Source: Lentisphaera araneosa HTCC2155 (GTDB taxonomy: Bacteria; Verrucomicrobiota; Lentisphaeria; Lentisphaerales; Lentisphaeraceae). From it: 64,000 bases of DNA. This document shows positions 35,727 to 44,800 of the stretch, piece after piece. Both the position numbers and the translations under genes were made by a program. Each line of letters opens with the position of its first letter. Position 1 is the stretch's first letter. The notes under the pieces were generated by a model. The model was not told the DNA's origin. It saw only the letters and a program-made list of their open reading frames with translations, and did no database searches. The DNA is taken from positions 248,001 to 312,000 of the forward strand of contig NZ_ABCK01000003.1 in assembly GCF_000170755.1 (NCBI RefSeq), in the 5' to 3' direction.

Positions 35727-38700
35727 TTAGTTGAGCAGGCTGGCGAGATCGCTCATTTGGAGCTTGCTTGAGGCTTTGAACTCGTCTTGCTCGATGATTT
35801 CATCAAAGAGTTTCTGTTTCTCAGCTTGTAGTGCCGCGACTTTTTCTTCCACGGAATCAGCACTAATCATGCGATAGATAATGACCGGGTTATCCTGACC
35901 AATACGGTGGCTTCGGTCAATGGCCTGATTTTCGGCTGCGGGGTTCCACCAAGGGTCGAAAATAAAGACATAGGAAGCGCGAGTAAGGTTGAGGCCTGTG
36001 CCGGCTGCTTTGAGTGATAAGAGGAAGACTGACGCGTCTGGACTCTCACTAAATTCATCGACAATTTTGGAGCGTTTTTGGCTCGGTGTTTCACCTGTGA
36101 TCATGTGAGTTTTGATATGTTCATTATGCAGTTCTTTTTCAATTTCTTTGAGGATTCCCGTGAACTGAGAGAAGAAGAGGCAGCTATGCCCTTCGGCCAT
36201 GAGGTCTTTAGCTTTCTCAATGAAAGCAGCTGCTTTGGGAGAGCGTTGAGCTAAGGGGAGATCCGGATCAGGGCGATATTCTTCTGGGCAACCAAAAGCG
36301 GAGTGACAAGACAGTTGGCGCAAACGCGTCAACGAAGCCAGGACATTCATCGCATTGCCCGCTTTGAGCGACTGACGAGCTTGGCGCATTTCGCGTTGGT
36401 AAAGATCGATTTGGACTTCTGACATAGGAATGTCGAGGGGGATAAATGTTTTTGGTGGAAGCTCGGGAGCTGCCATTTTTTTCGTACGACGCAACATGAA
36501 GGGCTTGAGGCGCTTGATCACGAGTGAGGCGGAGTCACCTTGGCAGAGAAGGCGGAAATCTTCTTTGGAACCATTGAGCCCCGGATTGAGGAATTCCATG
36601 ATGGACCACAAGTCGTCCGCGGAGTTTTCGATGGGCGTACCACTGAGAGCAATGCGGCGTTTGGATTTGAGTTGACGGACTGCGCGAGAAACTTGTGATT
36701 CAGAATTTTTGATCTGTTGAGCTTCGTCGAGTACGATGTGTTCAAATTTTAATTTCTTTAGTGTATTGAGGTCGTTGCGTACGAGTGAATAAGAAATGAT
36801 GAAGAGGCCTTTTTTCTGCTCAAAGTTTTCGTAGACTTCGCCGCGCTTATCGAGATTGCCACGAATGATGTGAGTTTCGAGGTGAGGAGTGAATTTTTGA
36901 GCTTCTTTCTGCCAGTTGTCGAGTAGTGAGGAAGGACAGACAATGAGGTTGGCCGCTTGAGAATGGCTCATACTCGCCAAAGTTTGCACAGTTTTACCTA
37001 GGCCCATGTCATCGGCTAATAAAGCGCCGCATTGATTTTGAGCGAGAGAGCTTAAGAACTGGTAGCCTTCCACTTGGTATTTGCGCAGTTCGCAATTGAC
37101 TTTTGCGGGGGGCGCTTCAGAGCTCTGATACCTTTGGATAATACTCTGGAGAGCATCTTTTGAGTTGGGGCTTACGGGTAAGTCATCGAGCGGGAGCTGA
37201 GCAATATTGAGTGGATGAATGCGTGGGCTTCCTGCGGGGGAAATGCCGTATTCTTCGAGTAATTGTGTGTGAGAATTTAAATGTTCTTTATCGAGGTTGA
37301 ACCAATCGCCGTTCGAACTACGAAAGAAAGAACCAGAACTTTGGGCCGCGTGTTCGAGGTCGCGTGAACTGATGCTTTGTCCTGAAATATTCCAGTGAAC
37401 TTCAAGTCTCTGGCTACCATCGCTATTATCAATGATTGAGAACTGTTTTTGGATACTTTGCGGTTCTCGCAATTTTTGTAAGGAGCGATCGAGTTGAGCA
37501 GAAAGCGGCCAGGCATCGAGAAATTGTTCGAGCTTATTTTGATTGAGTAAGATAGAGAATTCGTCGGCGTTGATATTTTCTCCCTTGAGCTTGTTTTTGA
37601 GCTCGGGAAAATGGCTATTGGGGAGTTTGCCTTTGACGATGAATTTACCGTTTTTCAGCTGAAGTTTCGTGGAACTGATCTCTTGTGTGATAATGATGCG
37701 TTGTTGCTCGAGTCGAGCTTTGAGAGGGGCTTCTTCTTGGCCTTGTTGACTGACAAATTCCCCAGATAAAACTTCTGTATGACCCTGGAGAAGTTCAGGG
37801 AGGAATTTACAGGCTTGGTCAAGGGGGATCGTGGGGACTTTTGAACTCTTAAAACAATGGAGCAGGACTTTCATTGGCACGTGACAACGGAAAGGAATAT
37901 TGCCACCGCCAAGCGCTAAAGTTTCGCGATCTTTGAATTTGCCGACGTAGTGATGGAAAGTCTTGGCCTGTTCGCGGTTGGGGCCAATGAGGCAGTGAAG
38001 ACGAACTTTTTTGTCGTTGATTTCAGGTTCGATAAAAGCGCGGAATTCGCAATGTGTTAAAACCGCATCGCCCGTGAGGCGGTCAATGAAACGTCCGGGA
38101 AACTCCTTCCAAGTGTTCAGCCATTCATCGAGTTTTTTACGCGTGATTTTAAGGAGTTTTTCTTGGCTTCTGTAAATGCGGTAGGGTTTAACTTGGTCAA
38201 AGAGCCAGCCTAAGAAACGTGCATCGAGGGTTTCGAGTTCGGAAGCGATGCCGCGCTTGTTGTAGCATTGAGCTGAAAAGTTATAGAGATTTTGCATGAC
38301 GCAGAGTTTGCGATCGTTGTCAAAATCTTGGTAAAAGCGAATAGCCGCCTGAGAGTCACTGTAGTTTCTTTCGATCTCAACCGTGAGTTTCCACTTTTCA
38401 AATTTTACAGGAGTGGGAGAGCTAGGACGTTCCGCATTAGATTGGGGGAGCGTGGCTTGGTAGCGATTTTGCGCTGGCCGCGGTGAGGCAGAAACTTTTT
38501 TACGGAAATCGGGAACTTGGAACTTCTTGCCGAGTAATTTGTCTACTTGATTAACGAGGATGTAGGAGTGGAGACAAAAAGATTTTCCGGGTTGGCAAGT
38601 ACAGGATTGCTTCCATTGCTCATCAATCCATGACCAACGACAAACGTAGCGCCCTGCAATAGTAAGGCTAATGAGCTTGGCTTCAGCTTTAAAGAGGGTG

Positions 38701-38834
38701 ATCTTGAGGGCTGCGGGCCCTAAGCGTCTGATCATTGAAGGGAAAGAGCGGGGGAAAGAAGAGGAGAATCCTTGGATGCCGGGCCAGTCTTTGGCCCATG
38801 GGAGGTCGTCGTTTGCCGGGGTATCAGAAGCCAT
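35727..38834 (-). CDS. SWIM zinc finger SNF2-family helicase
   Basis: 1035 residues. The N terminus carries a SWIM zinc finger, CxC then CxH at Cys78, Cys80, Cys87 and His89. A long middle region follows. The SNF2 motor has Walker A DDMGLGKTVQT (about 608-618), motif II LDEAQ, SGTPIEN, SGxxxGLNLT-like SLKAAGTGLNLT and HRIGQDNPV. SNF2 proteins translocate on double-stranded DNA and remodel protein-DNA complexes; the bacterial SWIM group is often linked to transcription or restriction, but no such partner is nearby. It stands alone, with AT-rich spacers on both sides. Confidence 0.9.
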   Translation of the reverse strand: MASDTPANDDLPWAKDWPGIQGFSSSFPRSFPSMIRRLGPAALKITLFKAEAKLISLTIAGRYVCRWSWIDEQWKQSCTCQPGKSFCLHSYILVNQVDKLLGKKFQVPDFRKKVSASPRPAQNRYQATLPQSNAERPSSPTPVKFEKWKLTVEIERNYSDSQAAIRFYQDFDNDRKLCVMQNLYNFSAQCYNKRGIASELETLDARFLGWLFDQVKPYRIYRSQEKLLKITRKKLDEWLNTWKEFPGRFIDRLTGDAVLTHCEFRAFIEPEINDKKVRLHCLIGPNREQAKTFHHYVGKFKDRETLALGGGNIPFRCHVPMKVLLHCFKSSKVPTIPLDQACKFLPELLQGHTEVLSGEFVSQQGQEEAPLKARLEQQRIIITQEISSTKLQLKNGKFIVKGKLPNSHFPELKNKLKGENINADEFSILLNQNKLEQFLDAWPLSAQLDRSLQKLREPQSIQKQFSIIDNSDGSQRLEVHWNISGQSISSRDLEHAAQSSGSFFRSSNGDWFNLDKEHLNSHTQLLEEYGISPAGSPRIHPLNIAQLPLDDLPVSPNSKDALQSIIQRYQSSEAPPAKVNCELRKYQVEGYQFLSSLAQNQCGALLADDMGLGKTVQTLASMSHSQAANLIVCPSSLLDNWQKEAQKFTPHLETHIIRGNLDKRGEVYENFEQKKGLFIISYSLVRNDLNTLKKLKFEHIVLDEAQQIKNSESQVSRAVRQLKSKRRIALSGTPIENSADDLWSIMEFLNPGLNGSKEDFRLLCQGDSASLVIKRLKPFMLRRTKKMAAPELPPKTFIPLDIPMSEVQIDLYQREMRQARQSLKAGNAMNVLASLTRLRQLSCHSAFGCPEEYRPDPDLPLAQRSPKAAAFIEKAKDLMAEGHSCLFFSQFTGILKEIEKELHNEHIKTHMITGETPSQKRSKIVDEFSESPDASVFLLSLKAAGTGLNLTRASYVFIFDPWWNPAAENQAIDRSHRIGQDNPVIIYRMISADSVEEKVAALQAEKQKLFDEIIEQDEFKASSKLQMSDLASLLN

Positions 38835-39120
38835 GGTAAAATGAGTTGTTTTTAAATTTGAATCTTATAGGACACTAGAAAGTCGGGGATTTCCAAGCTT
38901 TCTTGACGAAAAACGATAAAAAAGCTTGCTATGGGTGATTTTAGCTTGTTCAATAGAAGTTCTAAAATCTTCTTGGAGAGAAAGATAAATCAAGTATAGA
39001 TCAAGAGTCGACTAAAATTCAGTTAAAATCCTTGCTTTGTACTTAAAATGCTTGAGATTTTGGGGTAAGTGCCTACATTAAACTTAATATAATTTTAACT
39101 AGATCAACAGAGATTAACTT
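38835..39120. other. Divergent promoter region
   Basis: About 285 nt between the SNF2 gene (minus) and the zinc-ribbon gene (plus). AT-rich, no reading frame; must hold two divergent promoters, which I cannot place with confidence. Confidence 0.3.
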
Positions 39121-39459
39121 ATGACCCGTGGTCCATATACAACACTTTTAAAAATTCAAGAACTTGAATTGGTTCTCAAAGAGAGTCAAGCCTTGCATGG
39201 AGAGGAAAAAGAAGCTCAGGAATTATCTGAGAAAATTGACGCTCTAAAAAGTGATGTGCCTGAGCGTACATTAAAGCATTTTGATCGCTTTAGAAAAAAT
39301 GGTGTGGGTATAACAAAAGAAGTGGACGGTCGTTGTAGAGCATGCAATATGGTAATTCCTCAGGGGACACTTAATCGCATGAATTCAGGTAAAGAAGAAC
39401 CCGTGTGCCCCACTTGCCAAGTCTATCTTTATTTAAGCGTGTATAACTGGGAAAACTAA
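39121..39459 (+). CDS. Coiled-coil protein with C4 zinc ribbon
   Basis: 112 residues. The N-terminal 60 residues are helical (IQELELVLKESQALHGEEKE). The C terminus has CRACNMVIPQGTLNRM and CPTCQVYLYL, a four-cysteine zinc ribbon. This resembles the short form of the DUF164-like helical hairpin plus zinc ribbon proteins, whose role is not firmly established. One nucleotide separates its stop from the PTS IIA start, so they are co-transcribed. Confidence 0.7.
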   Translation: MTRGPYTTLLKIQELELVLKESQALHGEEKEAQELSEKIDALKSDVPERTLKHFDRFRKNGVGITKEVDGRCRACNMVIPQGTLNRMNSGKEEPVCPTCQVYLYLSVYNWEN

Positions 39460-39460
39460 A

Positions 39461-39925
39461 ATGGATTTAACACGACTTTTACCCGCAGGTCACTGCGTTC
39501 TTAATCTCAGCACAACTTGCTACAAAGAGGCTATTCGCGAAACGATGCAGCCTCTAGTTGATAGTGGGATTGTGACTGATGCCGAAACATTCAATAACCG
39601 CGTTCTCAAACGCGAAGCTCAAATCACCACAGCTATTGGCGGTGGTGTGGCTGTTCCTCACGCTCGTTCGAGAGACGTGACGCGTTTGGGTCTAGCAGTG
39701 GGCGTTTTAGATGAGCCGATTAAATTTAACGAAGAAGGAGATGAGGTTTCAATTATTTTCTTGATTTCGATTCCCTCTTTTGCACCAGTAGCTCACATGC
39801 CTTTGCTTCAGCATTTGGCGAGTTTTGTACGCTACCCGAAAAAAGTTGAAAAACTTTTGGGAAGTAAAACTCCGGCAGCTGCCGCCAAATACCTCTGCTC
39901 GTATAAAGCACGCGCTAAGAAGTAG
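39461..39925 (+). CDS. PTS IIA domain protein (PtsN-like)
   Basis: 154 residues, EIIA-Fru/Ntr fold. Phosphorylated histidine His67 lies in AIGGGVAVPHARS. FLISIPSFAPVAHMPLLQHL is conserved. With no PTS permease nearby, a regulatory EIIA-Ntr type is more likely than sugar transport. Directly follows the zinc-ribbon gene and ends at a terminator. Confidence 0.88.
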   Translation: MDLTRLLPAGHCVLNLSTTCYKEAIRETMQPLVDSGIVTDAETFNNRVLKREAQITTAIGGGVAVPHARSRDVTRLGLAVGVLDEPIKFNEEGDEVSIIFLISIPSFAPVAHMPLLQHLASFVRYPKKVEKLLGSKTPAAAAKYLCSYKARAKK

Positions 39926-39944
39926 TTTTTTTTATTTTTTTATT

Positions 39945-39976
39945 CCGGCCTAAATTCTTTTAGGGCGGTTTTTTTT
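39945..39976 (+). terminator. Rho-independent terminator
   Basis: CCGGCCTAAA and TTTAGGGCGG pair with one mismatch around TTCT, followed by eight T residues. Confidence 0.9.
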
Positions 39977-39998
39977 ATTCTATATACAGGATTTGTTT

Positions 39999-42761
39999 AT
40001 GGGGATTTTTGATTTTTTACGCAAGAAAGAGAGCGTTATCACGCCGAGTCAATCACATCATTCCGTCGCGGAAAAAATGTCGGATGTTGAATTTATTTTA
40101 GAGAGCTTAGCTAAGCAAGAAGATGAGCTTGCCGTGCGCAATGCAATCAACTCTTACACCGATAAAGATAGTTTAAAAACCATTTCTGAGAAGTCCACAG
40201 ATTTAGCCAAAAAGCTTGCGAAGCAAAGATTAAAAGAACTCACTTTTGATGACCTGATCAAAGGTCGTCAGACAGAATGTGATGCGGACTTTTTAGGCGA
40301 TTTGACTGATAAAGAAAGATTGAAACTCATTCGTGCTTGTCATGGTGAACCTTGGGCAGAGCAATCTCTGGCTTTAATTTCCGATCAAGAAAACCTCAAG
40401 CACGCTGCTTGTGTTGAAAACGCCAAGCTCGGCCGCTTGGCTGTAGAGCGCTTAGAAGCTAAAACTGAGCTCGAGTATGTAGCGCAGCATGCGCTGATTG
40501 GTAATGTTCGCAACTATGCCAAACGTCATTTAAGAGAAAAGTTCCCCGATAAAGTTGAGGCAGTTAAAGATAATTTCGATCATTCGACGCATAAAGCCAA
40601 GAATGTGATCAAATCTCTTCATGCGATGGAGATGTTGGGTAAATGGGAAGATTTGGAAAGTGAATTTGAAGCAAACTGCAAAACTTGGGAACAGCTCGCA
40701 GTATCTGATGAAGAGTTATGTAAACAATTCGACAAACATTATCAGGCATGTTCAGCAGGCTTAGAAGTTTGGCGCCAAGAAAATGCGGCGAGACTTGAGC
40801 AAGAAAAAGCTCAGCAAGAGGCTGTATCGCAACGCGAAGTACTTATTGCGAAACTCGCAGAAGAGATTGAGAGCTTTGAGGTCTTGGATGCTCTTCAAGA
40901 AGAGTGGAATGCCCTCACTGATTTAGATGATTCTGAGCTCAATAAGGAGTGGAAGCATCAATGGAATGAAGCCGCTAAGCAAGTAACAATGGCTTTACAG
41001 AAATTAGCTCAAGCAGAGAAAGATAAAGAGCATGCGGGTCAAAATATCGAAGCTGTGATGGGTAAGTTACAGGATTGGTATGAATCGAAAAAAGTTCTTC
41101 CATCAAAGCTTCATCACCTCAAGGAGGAATGGAAAAAGATTGCGGCTTACGCAAGTCATGAAGCTACCGATAGCTATAACAAAGTTTTAAATGATTATCA
41201 GGTTTTTTGTGATCAGGCGGCCGAAGCTGAAACTGAGCAGCGAGCTCGAATTGATGAGTTGATTAAACGTATCGAAGAAATGGATGAGGCGTCTAAATCT
41301 AATACGGATCGCGTCAAATCCGCACGTAAAGAAGTCTTGGAATTGAGTAAGAACTTAAGTGATAAAAGAACAATTTCCGATGTCTTGCGCAAAGCTGAAG
41401 ATAGGTATTACAAACTCGTCGAAGAGTCGCACGAGGGTGATGCATTTTTAGAGATGGATAACGAGAGTAAGGTTGAAGATTTATTTGATCAAGCTCGTGA
41501 ATGGTTAAGTCTTCCAGCAGATGGTAAGCTTTTTAATAAGTTAAAAGATTTCCGTCAGCAATGGCAAGCCCTACGTCCTTTGCCCAAGAGCCGCTTCGCA
41601 AAAATCAAAACTGAATTCGAAACTTTAGCTGATGCGACTTTCGCAAAATGGAAAGAGTTTAACGAAGAAGAAGACAAGCGTCGCGATGCAAATCTCGAAG
41701 TAAAAAAGACTTTGATTGAAGAGCTCAATGAAACTCTTAAAGAGTGGACAAATATGAGCGAAACGATGAAGAAGGTCAAAGATCTACAGAAGCGTTGGAA
41801 GGAATCAGGTCCGGTTCGCCGTGAGTATGCCGATCAAGTTTGGCAAGAGTTTAATGGCAAGAGTCAGGCGTTTTATGATGAAGCGCATAAAATCATGGAG
41901 AAAGCTGAAGAAACTAAGACTCAGCTCCTCGAGCAAGCGACTCAACTCGCAGAGAATTTAGATAAAGCGACGAATGCGCGTCAAACGGTTCTCGATTTAC
42001 GCACTAAATGGAAAGAAATCGGATTTGCGGGTTATAAGGCCGAGAAGGCTTTATGGGATAAGTTTAATACTTCCTGCAACGCCGTGTTTGAAGTGGTGAA
42101 TGCTCAGAAAAATCGTTTGCACGAAGGTTTAGATAAAGCGGATGCGGAACGCAAAGCTTTTATTGATCAGGCTTTTGAATTAGCGAAGGAACTCAGTGAA
42201 AAAGAGGGCGTTCGTTCAGCTGAATCATTCGTTCATTTTAATCGTATAACTTTATCGGACTTCAATCGCGGCCATCGCAAAGAAGACGATAAACTCTATG
42301 CCATGATCGATGAGAAATTAGCCGACTTCAAAGGTCAAAAATATGAAGAAGCGGATGATAAGTATGTGCAGCTCCTCAAAGATGTTTTAGCGGGGAATTG
42401 TGAGTTCTCAGTTGACCTTAAACAATTTAGCCCTGCAGAGAAGCGCGTTAATCGCATTAACCGTGCTTGCCAGGAGATGGAAAAACTTTCTCGCCAGCCA
42501 GTTCAGTACGAAGAAGAAGCGGACTTTGATTTAAAGAATGCGATCAAAGGCTTGGCATTTGCGATGACTGCAAGCTCGGCTGATGATGAAGAGAAACTTC
42601 CACCAGTGAACTCAAAACGTGCCAAACAACTGCTTTGGACCAATAGTCTGCGTCTCTTTGTTGAGCTTCAAGCAGAATCGGAAGAGAATCAGAGCAAGTA
42701 CGCCGAACGCTTTTTGAAAGCAGTCGAAGTATTTACTGAGGCAGCGCAAGCTAAAGAGTAG
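39999..42761 (+). CDS. Large DUF349 repeat protein
   Basis: 920 residues from MGIFDFLRKKESV. Almost entirely charged alpha-helix with repeated W-containing modules of the DUF349 kind: LKEEWKKIAAY, FRQQWQALRPLPKSRF, LQKRWKESGPVRREYADQVW and LRTKWKEIGFAGYKAEKALW, each followed by F-x3-C/A-x-A-F/V helices. Cytoplasmic; function of the family is not settled. The ATG at 39999 has AGGA 8 nt upstream and is preferred to the TTG two codons earlier. Stands alone after a terminator; the next gene follows by 20 nt. Confidence 0.8.
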   Translation: MGIFDFLRKKESVITPSQSHHSVAEKMSDVEFILESLAKQEDELAVRNAINSYTDKDSLKTISEKSTDLAKKLAKQRLKELTFDDLIKGRQTECDADFLGDLTDKERLKLIRACHGEPWAEQSLALISDQENLKHAACVENAKLGRLAVERLEAKTELEYVAQHALIGNVRNYAKRHLREKFPDKVEAVKDNFDHSTHKAKNVIKSLHAMEMLGKWEDLESEFEANCKTWEQLAVSDEELCKQFDKHYQACSAGLEVWRQENAARLEQEKAQQEAVSQREVLIAKLAEEIESFEVLDALQEEWNALTDLDDSELNKEWKHQWNEAAKQVTMALQKLAQAEKDKEHAGQNIEAVMGKLQDWYESKKVLPSKLHHLKEEWKKIAAYASHEATDSYNKVLNDYQVFCDQAAEAETEQRARIDELIKRIEEMDEASKSNTDRVKSARKEVLELSKNLSDKRTISDVLRKAEDRYYKLVEESHEGDAFLEMDNESKVEDLFDQAREWLSLPADGKLFNKLKDFRQQWQALRPLPKSRFAKIKTEFETLADATFAKWKEFNEEEDKRRDANLEVKKTLIEELNETLKEWTNMSETMKKVKDLQKRWKESGPVRREYADQVWQEFNGKSQAFYDEAHKIMEKAEETKTQLLEQATQLAENLDKATNARQTVLDLRTKWKEIGFAGYKAEKALWDKFNTSCNAVFEVVNAQKNRLHEGLDKADAERKAFIDQAFELAKELSEKEGVRSAESFVHFNRITLSDFNRGHRKEDDKLYAMIDEKLADFKGQKYEEADDKYVQLLKDVLAGNCEFSVDLKQFSPAEKRVNRINRACQEMEKLSRQPVQYEEEADFDLKNAIKGLAFAMTASSADDEEKLPPVNSKRAKQLLWTNSLRLFVELQAESEENQSKYAERFLKAVEVFTEAAQAKE

Positions 42762-42781
42762 TTCCTCGAGCTTAGGTAAAG

Positions 42782-43375
42782 ATGATTTATCTCTTGCCAG
42801 GAATGGGTGCCAATCGAGAAATGTATAAGGACTGGGAACAGCCTGGTAGATACACTTTTTTAGATTGGCCTCGATTTCACAATGAGGCAAGTTTGAGTGA
42901 AGTTGCGAAGAGAATTATCGAAGAGAATGACATACGATCTTCTGATCTGGTGGGAGGCTCCTCTCTCGGCGGAATTATTGCCATTGAAATTGATAAGTTA
43001 TTAAATAATCCGAAAGTGATTCTTTTAGGCAGCGCAATTGATCTATCTGAAATTAATAGTCTCTTGCTCAAATTGAGTGCTCTCAGTGATTACGCTCCAG
43101 TAAAATTAATTCAGTTGTTGACGGGGAAATACGACAATAGCTTATTGAATATGTTTTCTGAGAGCGATCCAAAATTTATTAAAGCTATGTGTAAACTCAT
43201 TGCCTCTTGGGAGGGCTATTTAAGTCTACCTGATAAACTCATTAGAATTCACGGTACTCAGGATCTCGTTATTAACTGTCCTCAAGTGGGCTGTGAAAAA
43301 TTGAGTGCGGGTCATTTAATTGCCATGAGTCACCCTAAGCAATGTCAGGAGCTTATAAAAAAGCAGCTTGGCTAG
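42782..43375 (+). CDS. Alpha/beta hydrolase-like protein
   Basis: 197 residues. Nucleophile elbow GGSSLGG, oxyanion region LLPGMGANREMY, IHGTQDLVI for the acid and AGHLIAMSHP for the His give a complete catalytic triad. Small cytoplasmic serine hydrolase or thioesterase; substrate unknown. 20 nt after the DUF349 gene, and convergent with the degenerate sulfatase gene with only 4 nt between stops. Confidence 0.75.
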   Translation: MIYLLPGMGANREMYKDWEQPGRYTFLDWPRFHNEASLSEVAKRIIEENDIRSSDLVGGSSLGGIIAIEIDKLLNNPKVILLGSAIDLSEINSLLLKLSALSDYAPVKLIQLLTGKYDNSLLNMFSESDPKFIKAMCKLIASWEGYLSLPDKLIRIHGTQDLVINCPQVGCEKLSAGHLIAMSHPKQCQELIKKQLG

Positions 43376-43379
43376 TTTC

Positions 43380-44786
43380 TTATTCCGCTGCAGGAGCTTC
43401 GACTTTAGGGTCGAAGAGCGAGGGGGCATTTGGATGTACTGTGTGTCGGGCATCGGCAGACTGGAGTAAAGCTTTGGCTTCTTCTGCTTTTTCTTCGGCA
43501 ATATTTTTTTCTTCTTTTGGATCAGTACTTAGATCAAAAAGTTGTAGGGAAGAGGGGGTTAGCAAAGATTGTTTTTGAATGAGTTTCAAAGGACCTTTGC
43601 GAATAGCGCGATAGCTTTGGTCTTCCCAATAAAGTTCATTTTTGGGAAGGAATACGGGCTTGTTTTCATTTTTTGCAATGGAGAGAATGCTATTGAAAAT
43701 ACTAGCTTGAGAACTGAGGTCTTCATTCTTACTTTTTGGAGTCAAAATTTTTGGCCAGTGCGCTAAAAAAGGGACAAGTAAACCACCTTCGTAGTACGTG
43801 CCTCTCATGCCCCGTTGTTCTTGAAGAGAATTAAAAAAGTTGATGTCGCGTCCACCGGCATCAGAAAGAGCGTTGGGGGAAGTAAAAATAAAGAGTGTTT
43901 GCTCAAAGATTTCTTGGCTTTTGAGCAAGGTAACAATTTCACCTAAGTGACGGTCGATTTCTTGCATCAGTGCGAGTTGATTGGCGCGAGGTGCGTACAG
44001 GGGCAAAAAGCCTTTCTGGCCTGAGTAGGGAATGTCGGGGATCTTGCCGAGGAAGTTTTTGTAGTCATCTTCCTTAGCATTGAGTCCGGGCTGAAGCCCT
44101 GTATGGGCATAGTGTAGGAAGAACTTGTTCTTGTCTTCTAGTTTTTTCTGGATGAAATTGAGGGTGGTCTCGTGTAAGAGTTCGGGCGCATAAGTTTGGC
44201 CTCTAAACGCCTTATAAGAACTGGGATTATCAATATCGGTGCCAGGAGGGAAAGTGTAGTGGGCGGGGATGTCGGGGTTTTCGAGCTCAATGAGTTCATT
44301 GGAAATCAGCACAGATTTTGGGAAGCGGTGATCTTGTGAGGGACTCTGACTCAATTGGCCACTAAAAAATTCGAAGCCCATTTTAACAGGTGTATAATTC
44401 TCGTTAGCGCCATAGGGCCAAGTGCCGACAAAATTAGTTTGATAACCCAGTTTTTTGAGCTCGCCAGCTAGAGTGAGGGTCGCTTCGGGAAGTGTAGGGA
44501 GAGTTTTGCTTTTATGTCGTAGGGCAAGTTGGCCGCTATCCTGACCTGTGTACATGGAGAGGAAAGCCGTTTGGCGTCGCGCTGAAGTGGAATAGAAAGA
44601 TGTGTAACGAGCAGACTGATCTTTAAGTTCAGAGAGGTTCGGGAGAAGAATGCGATCTTGGTCGAGATCACCAATTCCGAAATTTTCGACGGTAAATAAG
44701 ATGATCGCTCGGGGTTCTTGCCCCCGAGCGGATTGGAAAAAACCAAAACAAAAGATTGCGAAGAACGCAAAAGTGATTTTTTGCAT
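43380..44786 (-). CDS. Sulfatase-like secreted protein with lost active site
   Basis: 468 residues from MQKITFAFFAIFCFGFFQSA, a signal peptide. The sulfatase scaffold is clear: SMYTGQ after the usual formylglycine site, FVGTWPYG for GKWGLG, YYEGGLLVPFLAHWPKI, and LFDLSTDPKEEKN. However, the catalytic positions are gone: Asp-Asp is Glu34-Asn35, the formylglycine Cys aligns to Arg71 and its motif Arg to Phe, PH is TG, and SDN is SPN. It should not hydrolyse sulfate but could bind a sulfated or phosphorylated ligand. The open frame reaches 44828, but M at 44786 begins the signal peptide. Last gene of the frr-cysS-purD unit, 14 nt after purD. Confidence 0.85.
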   Translation of the reverse strand: MQKITFAFFAIFCFGFFQSARGQEPRAIILFTVENFGIGDLDQDRILLPNLSELKDQSARYTSFYSTSARRQTAFLSMYTGQDSGQLALRHKSKTLPTLPEATLTLAGELKKLGYQTNFVGTWPYGANENYTPVKMGFEFFSGQLSQSPSQDHRFPKSVLISNELIELENPDIPAHYTFPPGTDIDNPSSYKAFRGQTYAPELLHETTLNFIQKKLEDKNKFFLHYAHTGLQPGLNAKEDDYKNFLGKIPDIPYSGQKGFLPLYAPRANQLALMQEIDRHLGEIVTLLKSQEIFEQTLFIFTSPNALSDAGGRDINFFNSLQEQRGMRGTYYEGGLLVPFLAHWPKILTPKSKNEDLSSQASIFNSILSIAKNENKPVFLPKNELYWEDQSYRAIRKGPLKLIQKQSLLTPSSLQLFDLSTDPKEEKNIAEEKAEEAKALLQSADARHTVHPNAPSLFDPKVEAPAAE

Positions 44787-44800
44787 TGGTTTATATCCTT

